A stretch of 64,000 bases of DNA from Candidatus Leptovillus affinis (GTDB lineage: Bacteria; Chloroflexota; Anaerolineae; Promineifilales; Promineifilaceae), in NCBI GenBank assembly GCA_016705235.1, contig JADIYP010000007.1, positions 465,937 through 529,936 of the forward strand, in the 5' to 3' direction. A model generated the notes under the pieces. It did not search any database. It was given only the letters and a program-made list of their open reading frames with translations, and was not told the DNA's origin. The translations under genes were made by a program, and so were the position numbers. Positions 18,036-26,837 of this stretch are shown here, one piece after another; position 1 is the stretch's first letter, and the number at the start of each line of letters is the position of its first letter.

Positions 18036-18346
18036 TTAAACCTCCTGCGCAATCTCAGGTTGGCGCTGCTGTCCTGGTGTCGAATCATTACCGCCTCTGG
18101 ATGAGGCTGTGTTAATTTCCTGTCGTACGGCCGTTTATTGTGGGGGTGGTTCCCTGACAGAACGATAGCAGAAAACAGCCCGCCATGCGAGAAAGCGCGC
18201 GCCGCCACAAGTTGCGCCTCTCCTTCAGCCATGTGATAATTTTCGCCATACACCTGCTTCAGGGAGAGCACCATCCACATAACCCAAACGGCCGTCGCCA
18301 AACCAACGGCTGACGGTCCGGCAAACGAGGCGCAAGAGAACAACTT
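18036..18346. other. Divergent intergenic region, no gene
   Basis: 311 bp between the lipoprotein gene (minus) and the epimerase gene (plus). Holds two ACGGCCGT octamers. Both promoters should be here, but no convincing -35/-10 pair stands out. Confidence 0.5.
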
Positions 18347-19789
18347 ATGAACCAGATCACCTTTAAAAACGGCACAATTTATCCTGAATCGATCGTGGTC
18401 CATGAGGCCACCACTTACTTCCTGGTCCGATTGCCCGGCGGTGGGAAGCAGTTGGTGGTGCGGGGCGACACGGCCGTTTTCCACGGAACCCCCTCCGACG
18501 ACGGCCTCATCGCCCCACTTACCCCGGCCAACGCCGCCGCCCTGCGCCAGCGGCTCCCCTGGCTCAACCCCACGCCGCTGGGCGCGCAAACCTCTTACGG
18601 TTTCGGCGACCGGATTGGGTTAGCCACGCCAGGACACGTCGCCGCCATGCGCGCCACCGGCGCAGTCGGGCGCATTGCCCCCATCTTTGCCCAGCAATCG
18701 GTGCGCGAAAACACGCGCATCGGCCGCAACCCGCAGTTGGTGATGGATGCGGCCACCTGGGGTTTGCTGCAAACCGGCTGGCGCGAACCCTGGGGCGCAG
18801 ACGCCGACCACGTGAAGCAAGTCAGCGATTTGCCGCCGTTTGTGGCGGCGGGTTATACCTTTTATACGATTGATCCCAGCGATCATGTGGACAATGAGGC
18901 GCAAACCGACACGGTGGAAACGCTGCGCCGCAAGGCGGCCCAACTCCCCTGGCAAGACCTGAACACAGAGTACGACGCCGTTTACCAGACATATTGCCAG
19001 GCGCCGTTTGCCCTCGATGGCCTGACGCTGACCTTTGCGGAAGAAACGCTGCTGCGGGCGCTGGTGAAATATGGGCGGGCTGTGGCGCACACGGCCGTTA
19101 TCACCCAGGCCCTCAGCGCCCAAATCGGCGGGCAGCCTTTCGATCTGGAGATGTCGGTAGACGAAACCGATACGCCCACATCGGCCCACGAGCATTTTTT
19201 CATCGCCAACGAACTGCTGCGCCGCGAGATTCCGGTGGTTAGTTTAGCGCCTCGTTTCGTCGGCAAATTCCAAAAAGGGGTCGATTACATGGGCGACCCG
19301 GCGGAGTTTGCGGCGGAATTGGCCAAACACGCGGCCATCATGCGCCATTTTGGCCAATACAAGCTGTCGGTTCACACCGGGTCAGACAAATTCTCCATTT
19401 ATGATGAGATCAACCGGCAGGCAAACGGCCGTGTCCATGTCAAAACGGCCGGCACCAGCTATCTGGAAGCGCTGCGCGCGCTGGCCCAAGACCACCCCGC
19501 CCTCTTCCGCCAGATTCTTACCCTGGCCCACGAACGATTCAGCGTAGACCGTAAAACCTATTTCCTCGACTGCCGGCCGGAAAATGTTGCCCACAGCCCC
19601 CAGCTCACCGACGCGCAGCTCCCCGGCCTGCTTGATGATTTTGATGCCCGCCAACTGCTGCACGTCACCTTTGGCTCGGCACTGGACCGCTACGGAGCCA
19701 GCATGTTACCGGCGCTGGACGAGGCGGAAGCGCAGTACAGCGCCATGCTGGTGCGCCATTTTAGCCGCCATTTACAACCTTTTTTGTGA
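18347..19789 (+). CDS. uxaE: Probable D-tagaturonate/fructuronate epimerase
   Basis: 480 residues, the usual length for the UxaE family, which interconverts D-tagaturonate and D-fructuronate in galacturonate catabolism of organisms lacking the UxaB/UxaC route. Recognised from the overall pattern: MNQITFKNGTIYPESIVV at the start, a TIM-barrel-like middle (EMSVDETDTPTSAHEHFF; SLAPRFVGKFQKGVDYMGD; LSVHTGSDKFSIY) and a C-terminal YFLDCRPENVAHSP. The conserved E, H and D residues could bind the divalent metal. No other uronate genes are adjacent; the nearest glycan gene is the divergent GH17-like lipoprotein. Start ATG has only a weak Shine-Dalgarno (AAGAGAA). Confidence 0.75.
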   Translation: MNQITFKNGTIYPESIVVHEATTYFLVRLPGGGKQLVVRGDTAVFHGTPSDDGLIAPLTPANAAALRQRLPWLNPTPLGAQTSYGFGDRIGLATPGHVAAMRATGAVGRIAPIFAQQSVRENTRIGRNPQLVMDAATWGLLQTGWREPWGADADHVKQVSDLPPFVAAGYTFYTIDPSDHVDNEAQTDTVETLRRKAAQLPWQDLNTEYDAVYQTYCQAPFALDGLTLTFAEETLLRALVKYGRAVAHTAVITQALSAQIGGQPFDLEMSVDETDTPTSAHEHFFIANELLRREIPVVSLAPRFVGKFQKGVDYMGDPAEFAAELAKHAAIMRHFGQYKLSVHTGSDKFSIYDEINRQANGRVHVKTAGTSYLEALRALAQDHPALFRQILTLAHERFSVDRKTYFLDCRPENVAHSPQLTDAQLPGLLDDFDARQLLHVTFGSALDRYGASMLPALDEAEAQYSAMLVRHFSRHLQPFL

Positions 19790-19837
19790 TGCGAAAGACC
19801 TTAAGGGTTCGTTCAAAAATAAGTTTGGACTTTAGAT

Positions 19838-19968
19838 TAGTTTGTAGCCGCGGTATCCTTACCGCGTATTTTCCAGAGCGCGGTAAGGATACCGCGGCTA
19901 CCGCGGTCTTCCAGAGGCGGGGTAAGGATACCCCGGCTACAAAAAGAGGTTCTCCGACAGACTGCTAG
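19838..19968. mobile_element. Composite MITE-like element, family B
   Basis: The right end CTCCGACAGACTGCTAG and the block GGGGTAAGGATACCCCGGCTAC match family B. The left side is replaced by an extra GTAGCCGCGGTATCCTTACC / GGTAAGGATACCGCGGCTAC hairpin, and the left terminal repeat is absent. Looks like one copy nested in or recombined with another. The preceding TTCGTTCAAAAATAAGTTTG (19808) recurs at 44648. Confidence 0.65.
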
Positions 19969-19970
19969 AG

Positions 19971-20257
19971 TATGAAGCAGCCAGTTATCCCGGTGAAGCA
20001 ACCATTTCTCCCGCGTCGGAACCATTCCTCCCGGTGAAGCAGCCATTCCTCCCGGTGAAGCAACCATTCCTCCCGGTGAAGCAACCATTCCTCCCGGTGA
20101 AGCAACCATTCCTCCCGGTGAAGCAGCCATTCCTCCCGGTGAAGCAGCCATTCCTCCCGGTGAAGCAACCATTCCTCCCGGTGAAGCAACCATTCCTCCC
20201 GGTGAAGCAGCCATTCCTCCCGGTGAAGCAACCATTCCTCCCGGTGAAGCAACCATG
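19971..20257. repeat. 21-bp tandem repeat (minisatellite), about 13 copies
   Basis: Unit GGTGAAGCARCCATTCCTCC plus C. Ten units from 20033 to 20242 are perfect except for an A/G alternation at base 10; earlier units (from 19971) and the last partial one are degenerate. The period is a multiple of three, so several frames stay open in both directions (KQPFLPV repeats on plus), but there is no start context. Lies between the ends of two convergent genes and directly abuts a family-B element. Confidence 0.9.
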
Positions 20258-20289
20258 ATGCGCCTTTTTACTGGAGGGGATAACGGCCG

Positions 20290-21558
20290 TTACCCGCGTT
20301 TGACAACCATGCAGGTAAAATCATCCCGATAGTTCGCTGCTCCGGAAAACAACTGCGTGGCCTGGATGATACGTTCGATGATCGTCTGCGCCGGCAGGGA
20401 ATGCGCGTCATGCAGCACGGCCTGCAAGCGGGCCAGGCCAAATTCTTCGCCCTCTTTGGACATCACTTCCACAACGCCATCGGTATACAACACCAGCAGG
20501 TCACCCACTTGCAGCGTAACCTGGGCGGCCCGATACACCGCTCCCAGGAGGATGCTGAGGAGCGGGCCGCCTTGTGTTAATGTGTCTACACGGCCGTCGG
20601 CGCGCAGCAGCAGCGGCGGGTTATGGCCGCAGTTGGTGTAGGTGAACTGCCCGCTGTCGGGGACTAACACGCCGAAAACGGCCGTGACAAAATCAATCCC
20701 GCCGGTGAAATCGGGTAATAGGCGGTTCATGGTTTGGGCAATGACGGCCGTTTCCCCACCGGCGCGGGCATGCGTGCGCAAAAGCGCCCGAAATATCGCC
20801 ATAATCATCGCCGCCGGAATCCCCTCCCCCGAGACATCAGCCACCACCAGACCCCATTGTTCCTGGGGCAGTTGGATAAAGTCGTAATAATCTCCGCCAA
20901 TTTCGAAGGTGGGAAGACACGTCCCGGCAATATCATACCCCGCTAAAACCGGTGGTTCAGCCGGTAAAAGCCGGGATTGGATGGCCTGGGCCATTTTTAG
21001 CTGCATCTCGATTTGCTTATTCTCCAAAAGCTGCCGGTGCAGCATGGCCTTTTCAATGGAAATCGACGCGGCGTCGGCAAAAAACAGCAGCACTTCCACA
21101 TCTTCTTGGTTGTAGGCGGCAAGCTGGTTGCTTTCCAGATTCAAAGCGCCAATGGGCTGATCATTCCTCACAATCGGAACGACAATCTCCGACAACGTCC
21201 CTTCCCGGCCAACCACATAACGCGAGTCCAGGCGAACATCAGGCACCACCAGGCTTTCGCCCGTAGAAATAACATGGCCGATAAGCCCTTTGCCCAAACT
21301 GAGCATGGGGTCCATTTCTGGCGGGCGCTGCGCATCGAACCCACGCCAAACCACGCTGGCGATTATTTCTTTGGGCTGCTCGTGCCGCCCATGGATCAGG
21401 TCCTGATTCAGGACAAAAATTCCCGCCGCATCATAACTCACAGTGGCTTGAATCATGTCCAGCAGTTGGTTCAGAATTTCGTCCAGGTCTAATGTGTCGC
21501 GTATTTGCAGGGATATCTGGCGCAAGAGCTGGTATTTGTTTTCGGCCGTTAGTTTCAT
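20290..21558 (-). CDS. GAF-domain PP2C/SpoIIE-type serine phosphatase
   Basis: 422 residues from ATG 21558 (GGAG 6 nt upstream). N-terminal GAF domain (DLDEILNQLLDMIQATVSYD to about residue 165), a short coiled linker (LLENKQIEMQLKMAQAIQSR, LLPAEPP) and a SpoIIE/PP2C domain with metal-binding acids in GGDYYDFIQL, VVADVSGEGIPAAMIMA and LVLYTDGVVE. The LPAEPP-GYDIAG-C-P--EIGGDYYD pattern is that of RsbU-type phosphatases, which dephosphorylate anti-anti-sigma (STAS) proteins in partner-switching. No STAS or RsbW partner is next to it, so the target is unknown. Convergent with uxaE. Confidence 0.92.
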   Translation of the reverse strand: MKLTAENKYQLLRQISLQIRDTLDLDEILNQLLDMIQATVSYDAAGIFVLNQDLIHGRHEQPKEIIASVVWRGFDAQRPPEMDPMLSLGKGLIGHVISTGESLVVPDVRLDSRYVVGREGTLSEIVVPIVRNDQPIGALNLESNQLAAYNQEDVEVLLFFADAASISIEKAMLHRQLLENKQIEMQLKMAQAIQSRLLPAEPPVLAGYDIAGTCLPTFEIGGDYYDFIQLPQEQWGLVVADVSGEGIPAAMIMAIFRALLRTHARAGGETAVIAQTMNRLLPDFTGGIDFVTAVFGVLVPDSGQFTYTNCGHNPPLLLRADGRVDTLTQGGPLLSILLGAVYRAAQVTLQVGDLLVLYTDGVVEVMSKEGEEFGLARLQAVLHDAHSLPAQTIIERIIQATQLFSGAANYRDDFTCMVVKRG

Positions 21559-21944
21559 GGGGTCTCCAAACCAGAGCAACTCACAGTCATTTTAATGCCG
21601 GTTCCCTGGTTTAATGATAGTCAATAGTTGGGCAGGTTGGCAAGCCGCACCGGCCAACACTGAAGGCAATCCATTTTCCCCGGATGAGAGATTTCGCTGC
21701 TTTGGTGTTCGAAGGAGAAGCGACAATTTACGATTCGTCACGGGCATGACCGCAGGCGTCCGGGGGAAGCGAGAGGCAGGATGGGTGTCAACGGCCGTAT
21801 ACTGTGGGATGAACCGATGATCGATGCCGACGGCGGCCGGCTATCTTGCGTGGTCCTGCGCCAGAACGGGGAGCTTTGGTCCCGCGCGCTCCAGCTTTCA
21901 GCCGATGAGTATTCGGGGAAACAAGCGCAGGCAAGCGAACTCGG
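21559..21944. other. Intergenic region, no gene recognised
   Basis: 386 bp between two minus-strand genes. It should contain the phosphatase promoter. One ACGGCCGT is at 21791. Short plus-strand frames here have no start context or family resemblance. Confidence 0.5.
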
Positions 21945-24257
21945 TTACGCGGCTGATTTAAATTCTACGCCCAGGCGCGCCAGGATAGCCTGCACGGCCG
22001 TTACCTGTTCCCCGTCTACCGCTGCCAACGCCCGATTACCGGCCGCAAAAGGTTGCAGCATATCGTTCAATTCTGGCAAGGCGCGCAGTTCGGCCAGCGT
22101 TTCCTGGTCGCGGAACTCAAACAGGGTCACGGTGGCGACGGTGGCACGGCCGTAATAGCCGCTCCAGGCGCGCAGGTGGTCCACCAGAGAGTTCGGCAGC
22201 GGTTCCCGACTGAGTTTGCCCAGTTCGTCGATGATGGCCTGGGCATTTTTTTTGCTGCCTCCGGCGCGGCGCACACTTTGCTCGGTAAGCTGCCAGCCGT
22301 CAGCGGTTTCGACGGCAAAACGGGCAAGCCGGCCGCGCAGGTGCAGGCTGGGGAGGGGATGAAGGGATTGGATACGGCCGTTTTCCGTCACCACAACACT
22401 CTTATCCGCCGCTTCCGGGTTGGCCCCGGACACCACCGGAAGGAGGCCGCTGTTTTGCAGGGCGCTTAGCAGCCTGGGCTGCTGCCTGGTCTTAACCAGG
22501 GCTACGGTCTGCCCAATCGGTCGCGCCAGCAGCTTGCCCGTCTCTTCGCCATCCAGCAACTGCGCCAGCAGGGTTTCGTCGGCGGCTTGCAGCAGGGTCA
22601 CGCTGCGCCGAAACACAATGCGGTCGTGGTGAGCGGCCCATTCCGCCAACGAGCGGCGGATATTTTGCGGCAGGTCGTGGAGTGTGGCCTCATCCAGAAA
22701 CCGCTGCACCTGCGCAACGGTGTAGCCGGCTTGTTGCGCGGCGTACAGGGACTCTCGCGAGAGGTGATATTCAAAAGCGCCGCGATCCACTTTTTGCCGT
22801 TCGGCAAATATGTCCAACTCGGCCAGCAGGTGCAGCGCCACGGGGCCTATGGCTAAAATCTGAAAATTGGGTTGGACAATGATTTGGCCGGCTGGTTCGT
22901 CGGTGGGCAGGGGTTTGGCGCCTAAAACGGCCGTGCCTAAAGGCGTCAGCCGACAAACGTGCCAGTTGGTCGGCTCGGCCGGCGACCCATTAAACCCTAA
23001 CTCCACCAGACCCAATTGAAATAGAAAATCGGCTATTACCTGCGAGACAAACATCTTTTCCAGCTTGTCCATCTCTGTAGTAGCTTTGACCGGATCGCCA
23101 TAATAATAGTAATTACGGCCGCTTGTTATGCGGCTGCGCATATCAAAAAGAAAATCAACCTTGAGACCCTGCACTAAAAAGAGCAGATCGTCTGCTTGGA
23201 TCCAGGTGTTTGCCGACACAGAGGTCAGCGCTTTAAGCAAGAATTGGCACCCCTGGCGCACGTTCGGTTCGTACATGTATCCGACCCGCCGATCGGTAAA
23301 TTGAAAGGCAGAAGGAAGATTGCGCCAGATGGCGATAACGGCCGTTACCTGTTCAGCCGTCGTCTTTTGCCAAAAATCGGGTATAGCGCTGCTTTTTTTT
23401 GTAGACGTTTGCAGGAGGACGCCCTTGGGCGTTACCAGCTTCAATTCCTGCAAAATCTGCCGCAGCATATACAGGCGGTTCACTTCGTCCTCTTGCCGGG
23501 CTTTGTCCAACGCGGGGTCTGGGTTCAGGAGGGCGGCATTTAGCGTCTTCAGGCCGCGTTTGCCCACAAAACCAGATTGGATCAGATTGATGGGGCTGCA
23601 GCGCACTGTGTCCCAGTAGAGATATAAATCGCGTAAAAACAACTGCGCGTCGCCGTGTAAGATGTGGGCAGGCAGCCACGCATTGGCCACGTTTGGCAGA
23701 GGATCAGGGTCTGGCAAATGGCGGCGGACGAAGGGTGGAATAAACACTGTTTCGCCGGGATGAAATTGCAATTTGTAACTGGTATTGCTGTTGCTACCTG
23801 TGCTTCCTTCGCTAAAGACCAGCCCATATAATGTCAGGCGAGCCATCACATCCTCAAAAATAGGTGATTGGAGATCATTGATGCTGCCGATGTGGGCAAC
23901 GGAACGGCCGTAAATGGATGGTCCGCTCTTATAATGCGACCGACTCCCCTTCTGGGAATTCGGCTGCGGCGCTTCTTTCGCCAATCCGGCCCGAACCAAT
24001 TCCCGCGCAAACAGCCGGGTAGAGGATGTATTGCCGCGCAGCATGAGCCGGTCAACGACGGCGCGTTCAGTTTTAGTTAACCGCAGGTAGGAAGCGCTGA
24101 TGCGTTCCGGCTTAAAAAACTCCTCCTGCATCAGCTTAAGCAGATCCGCTTTCTTGGTTTTTTTGCCGACAGCGCCGGGCAGTTTGGCAGCAAAGGCCAT
24201 ATCCCAAAGGATGGTGTGAGTATATGCTTCAAGAAGTGTTGCAATATCTGTGATCAT
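21945..24257 (-). CDS. XPB-module companion with Helicase_C_3-like domain
   Basis: 770 residues, no signal peptide. The region around residues 465-580 (IIVQPNFQILAIGPVALHLL; AELDIFAERQKVDRGAFEYH; YTVAQVQRFLDEATLHDLP) is typical of the helicase-conserved C-terminal/XPB-associated domain (PF13625-like). The N-terminal part looks like winged-helix repeats (LTKTERAVVDRLMLRGN). No Walker motifs, so it is not a helicase itself. It starts 10 bp after the stop of the SWIM protein gene, and the XPB helicase gene lies further upstream on the same strand. I infer a DNA-repair or DNA-processing complex; the exact function is unknown. Confidence 0.7.
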   Translation of the reverse strand: MITDIATLLEAYTHTILWDMAFAAKLPGAVGKKTKKADLLKLMQEEFFKPERISASYLRLTKTERAVVDRLMLRGNTSSTRLFARELVRAGLAKEAPQPNSQKGSRSHYKSGPSIYGRSVAHIGSINDLQSPIFEDVMARLTLYGLVFSEGSTGSNSNTSYKLQFHPGETVFIPPFVRRHLPDPDPLPNVANAWLPAHILHGDAQLFLRDLYLYWDTVRCSPINLIQSGFVGKRGLKTLNAALLNPDPALDKARQEDEVNRLYMLRQILQELKLVTPKGVLLQTSTKKSSAIPDFWQKTTAEQVTAVIAIWRNLPSAFQFTDRRVGYMYEPNVRQGCQFLLKALTSVSANTWIQADDLLFLVQGLKVDFLFDMRSRITSGRNYYYYGDPVKATTEMDKLEKMFVSQVIADFLFQLGLVELGFNGSPAEPTNWHVCRLTPLGTAVLGAKPLPTDEPAGQIIVQPNFQILAIGPVALHLLAELDIFAERQKVDRGAFEYHLSRESLYAAQQAGYTVAQVQRFLDEATLHDLPQNIRRSLAEWAAHHDRIVFRRSVTLLQAADETLLAQLLDGEETGKLLARPIGQTVALVKTRQQPRLLSALQNSGLLPVVSGANPEAADKSVVVTENGRIQSLHPLPSLHLRGRLARFAVETADGWQLTEQSVRRAGGSKKNAQAIIDELGKLSREPLPNSLVDHLRAWSGYYGRATVATVTLFEFRDQETLAELRALPELNDMLQPFAAGNRALAAVDGEQVTAVQAILARLGVEFKSAA

Positions 24258-24267
24258 GATTTGGCCG

Positions 24268-26619
24268 CTAAGACTCTAACCCTTTTGTTTGTTTAGGCGT
24301 GTAACCTGCTTTTTCTAATTCGCCGACCAAAGTTTCTATGGCCTGGAGAGGGATGACGACCAGGTTGGGCGAGATTTCCGCGATGAGGTGCTTTTCCAGG
24401 GAAGTAATCGCTTTCATTTCAGTCAAGGCGTAAGCATCGCCAAATTCAATAATAGTCATGTTCTCATACAGCCGCACCTGCCCGTAGGCTTGCCACCAGG
24501 CAGTCAACTGGTTTCTGATGGTCTCGGGCATGGGCAGTGGCAGCAGGCGCTGCCAGTCGTCTAACATTTGGGCCACAGTGTGCCCAGATTCAAAAGCCTG
24601 ATGGACCGCGGCTGCGTCTAATCGGTAAACGAAGCGTGTCGCATCGGCTTCTTCTAATCGGGCGATTTTGTCCAGATAGTCATGGGTTTGGGGGCGAACG
24701 GCCGTCGGGTTCACGCTGATGGTCATGACATCGATGATCACGGCGTCGACAGGGGCTGAGGGCGAGGCGTCCGCAGCGGGCGAGGCGGGCGAGACGTCCG
24801 TGGCAGCAAACTCCCCTGACATCCGAGGCAGGGCAACCGACTCTGCTTTTTCAAAATACAAATCGTGTAACCCATGGAGCCGGAAACCGACCGGTTTGTT
24901 GTATTCAAAAACCAGATCGGCGATGCCCAGCCAGTGCAGCGGACCGGTGACCATGTGGCGCAGGAATGCCGCCTGGGCTATGTGCCAGTCGGCGGCGTTG
25001 GTGGCTGGGCTGAGGGCACGGCCGTTTTCATCCAGGTACCAATATGGCTGCGGGTCTCGGCCGTACTGCAGCCCAATCCAGCTCGCCGCGTCAAATCGAG
25101 GCCAGATGGGGTGCAGAATACGAGCGACATCATTCAGACTGAACCAGCGATCGTCGGGCAGGCAGGCCAGCAACTGCAACAATTGGGCGCGGAAAACGGC
25201 CAGCAATTCGTACATATCTTGCGGTTTGCGCGGTGGATAATACTGGAAGGCAGAGCGTTTTACTTGCAGAGACGGCCGTTCGGCTACCATTTGCCATAAT
25301 TCGCTCCAGGTATTTAGCGAGAAATAAGCGCGCGCCAAAACGGCCCACTGCGCGGCTACATCCCAGTATAAAAACTGCTTTTTCACCTCTTGCCAGACCG
25401 TTATGGGGCTGCCGGGCTGTAACAAGCCCGCCTTCAGCAGCAGGTGATAGATAAAGGTTAGCTGGGTTTCATCCTCGAAGATGGGGGCCAGGCGGGCAAA
25501 GTCTTCCTTAGAGAGCAATGGCAGCGGCGGGGGAACGGTAAAAGTCAGGCCTGCCTGTCGTGGGCTGAGACTGCCAGATTTCTGCGCCTGCATAATTTCT
25601 TCGGGCAGGTAATCCCAATCCTGTAAAAAATCATAAAATTTTTGCAGATAGGGGCGAGGCATAGGCGGATGAAGCGGCAGGCTAATTTGTTCTAGCAAGA
25701 GCAGGGTTTGCTGGACTTTTTGCAGCAACGGCCGTGCCTGGCCTAACTTTATACCGCTTTCCAAATGCGCCGGCAGGTCCATTGTCGGCACGCGGTCGGT
25801 TAACGATGGCGGCAGCACACGCATGATGGCGGCGGGAATAATGACTTTTCCCTGATAAGGTTCCAGGACAGCCATACCGACATCACGAAAATGGCTGGTA
25901 TACGTCTTGAGATTTTTGTGTTTGCTTAATGGCCCCCACTGCTCAGCCAAAGCCTGTATGCGATCCTCGGTGAAGGGAATGCCGGGGTACAAGATGCTCA
26001 TCGCCTGGTAAACTCGAAGATGTTCTTCATCAAAACCAAGCATACTTTTTAGGGCAACGCCTGGGTGAGTCACCTGGTTCACAATTTGCCGGATAATATC
26101 GTCTTTGCGCGTGCCGCTGATGGACCAACCTTGTTGTCTGGCCATCTCGCGCAGGTCGGAGACTCTGTTTTCGCCGAGCCAGGTGTGCAAGTTGCTGAGG
26201 CTTTCTTGTTGGCGCTGGGCAGCGGAATGGGTTAGCCATCTGGGTTTTGTCTCGGGAACGGCCGTTGCCGGTGCGGTCACTTCAAAAATTTCAATGCCTG
26301 CGGACTGGGTTCCAGTTATGTCGGTGGTCCTTTCGACGGTGAAACTACCCGGCGATTCCAGCCATTTGTACATCAGGGCGGCAATATGTTTACATAAGCC
26401 GCCCCAGCGAGAGTAGCAGCTGCAAAGCGCGTGAATGCCATCTTCGGCGACAAAAACCTCAACGGCATATAACTGGCTGCCACGGATTTCGGCGCGGAGG
26501 ACACGGCCGTTACGCCTCGCATTTTGGATTCGGGGAATGTAGCCCCTGGCCTTTTTCAGAGAACTACTATTTGTGACCCGTTTAATATCAGCTTCAGTTA
26601 ACTTTTCCAATGTAGCCAT
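24268..26619 (-). CDS. SWIM zinc-finger protein with XPB-associated C-terminal domain
   Basis: 783 residues. SWIM motif ALCSCYSRWGGLCKHIAALM (CxCx-n-CxH, residues about 68-87), probably DNA- or protein-binding. A SAP-like helical region follows (VSDLREMARQQGWSISGTRK), and the C-terminal 130 residues (VAQMLDDWQRLLPLPMPETI; SLEKHLIAEISPNLVVIPLQ) resemble the end of the neighbouring 770-residue protein. Middle part unrecognised. Apparently co-transcribed with the downstream 770-residue gene; a MITE-like element and a 60-bp palindrome separate it from the XPB helicase upstream. Confidence 0.75.
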   Translation of the reverse strand: MATLEKLTEADIKRVTNSSSLKKARGYIPRIQNARRNGRVLRAEIRGSQLYAVEVFVAEDGIHALCSCYSRWGGLCKHIAALMYKWLESPGSFTVERTTDITGTQSAGIEIFEVTAPATAVPETKPRWLTHSAAQRQQESLSNLHTWLGENRVSDLREMARQQGWSISGTRKDDIIRQIVNQVTHPGVALKSMLGFDEEHLRVYQAMSILYPGIPFTEDRIQALAEQWGPLSKHKNLKTYTSHFRDVGMAVLEPYQGKVIIPAAIMRVLPPSLTDRVPTMDLPAHLESGIKLGQARPLLQKVQQTLLLLEQISLPLHPPMPRPYLQKFYDFLQDWDYLPEEIMQAQKSGSLSPRQAGLTFTVPPPLPLLSKEDFARLAPIFEDETQLTFIYHLLLKAGLLQPGSPITVWQEVKKQFLYWDVAAQWAVLARAYFSLNTWSELWQMVAERPSLQVKRSAFQYYPPRKPQDMYELLAVFRAQLLQLLACLPDDRWFSLNDVARILHPIWPRFDAASWIGLQYGRDPQPYWYLDENGRALSPATNAADWHIAQAAFLRHMVTGPLHWLGIADLVFEYNKPVGFRLHGLHDLYFEKAESVALPRMSGEFAATDVSPASPAADASPSAPVDAVIIDVMTISVNPTAVRPQTHDYLDKIARLEEADATRFVYRLDAAAVHQAFESGHTVAQMLDDWQRLLPLPMPETIRNQLTAWWQAYGQVRLYENMTIIEFGDAYALTEMKAITSLEKHLIAEISPNLVVIPLQAIETLVGELEKAGYTPKQTKGLES

Positions 26620-26653
26620 AACAAAATCACTCGTCGTAAATGTTCAGGTTTCT

Positions 26654-26762
26654 CTAGCAGTCTGTCGGAGAACCTCTTTTTGTAGCCGGGGTATCCTTAC
26701 CCCGCCTCTGGAAGACGCGGTAAGAAACCGCGGCTACGGGTACTTTTCCGACAAACTGCTAG
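26654..26762. mobile_element. MITE-like element, family B (109 bp), reverse orientation
   Basis: Ends CTAGCAGTCTGTCGG and CCGACAAACTGCTAG; interior inverse to the copy at 4553-4661 and the same length. Inserted in the gap between the XPB helicase gene and the SWIM gene, 35 bp upstream of the SWIM start, so it may affect that gene's expression. Confidence 0.85.
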
Positions 26763-26764
26763 TC

Positions 26765-26824
26765 AGACTCTAAGGGTTTAAATTCTAAACGGTCCAGCTT
26801 CTAAAGAGCAAACCCTTAGGGTCT
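26765..26824. repeat. 60-bp palindromic repeat
   Basis: AGACTCTAAGGGTTTAAATT ... GCAAACCCTTAGGGTCT. Two bases after the MITE-like element and 14 bp before the XPB helicase stop codon on the other side; terminator candidate for that gene. Confidence 0.8.
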
Positions 26825-26837
26825 GAATGATTGATAC

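Noticed and set aside
19971..20257. Possible CRISPR array
   Set aside because: Units follow head to tail without unique spacers, so this is a tandem repeat. No cas genes in the window.
20034..20258. Repeat-encoded proteins (KQPFLPV or HREEWLL type) in the minisatellite
   Set aside because: Open only because the period is 21 bp; no ribosome site or defined ends.
21614..22155. Overlapping plus-strand frames at the end of the 770-residue gene
   Set aside because: Mostly antisense to the Helicase_C_3-like gene; no recognisable product.
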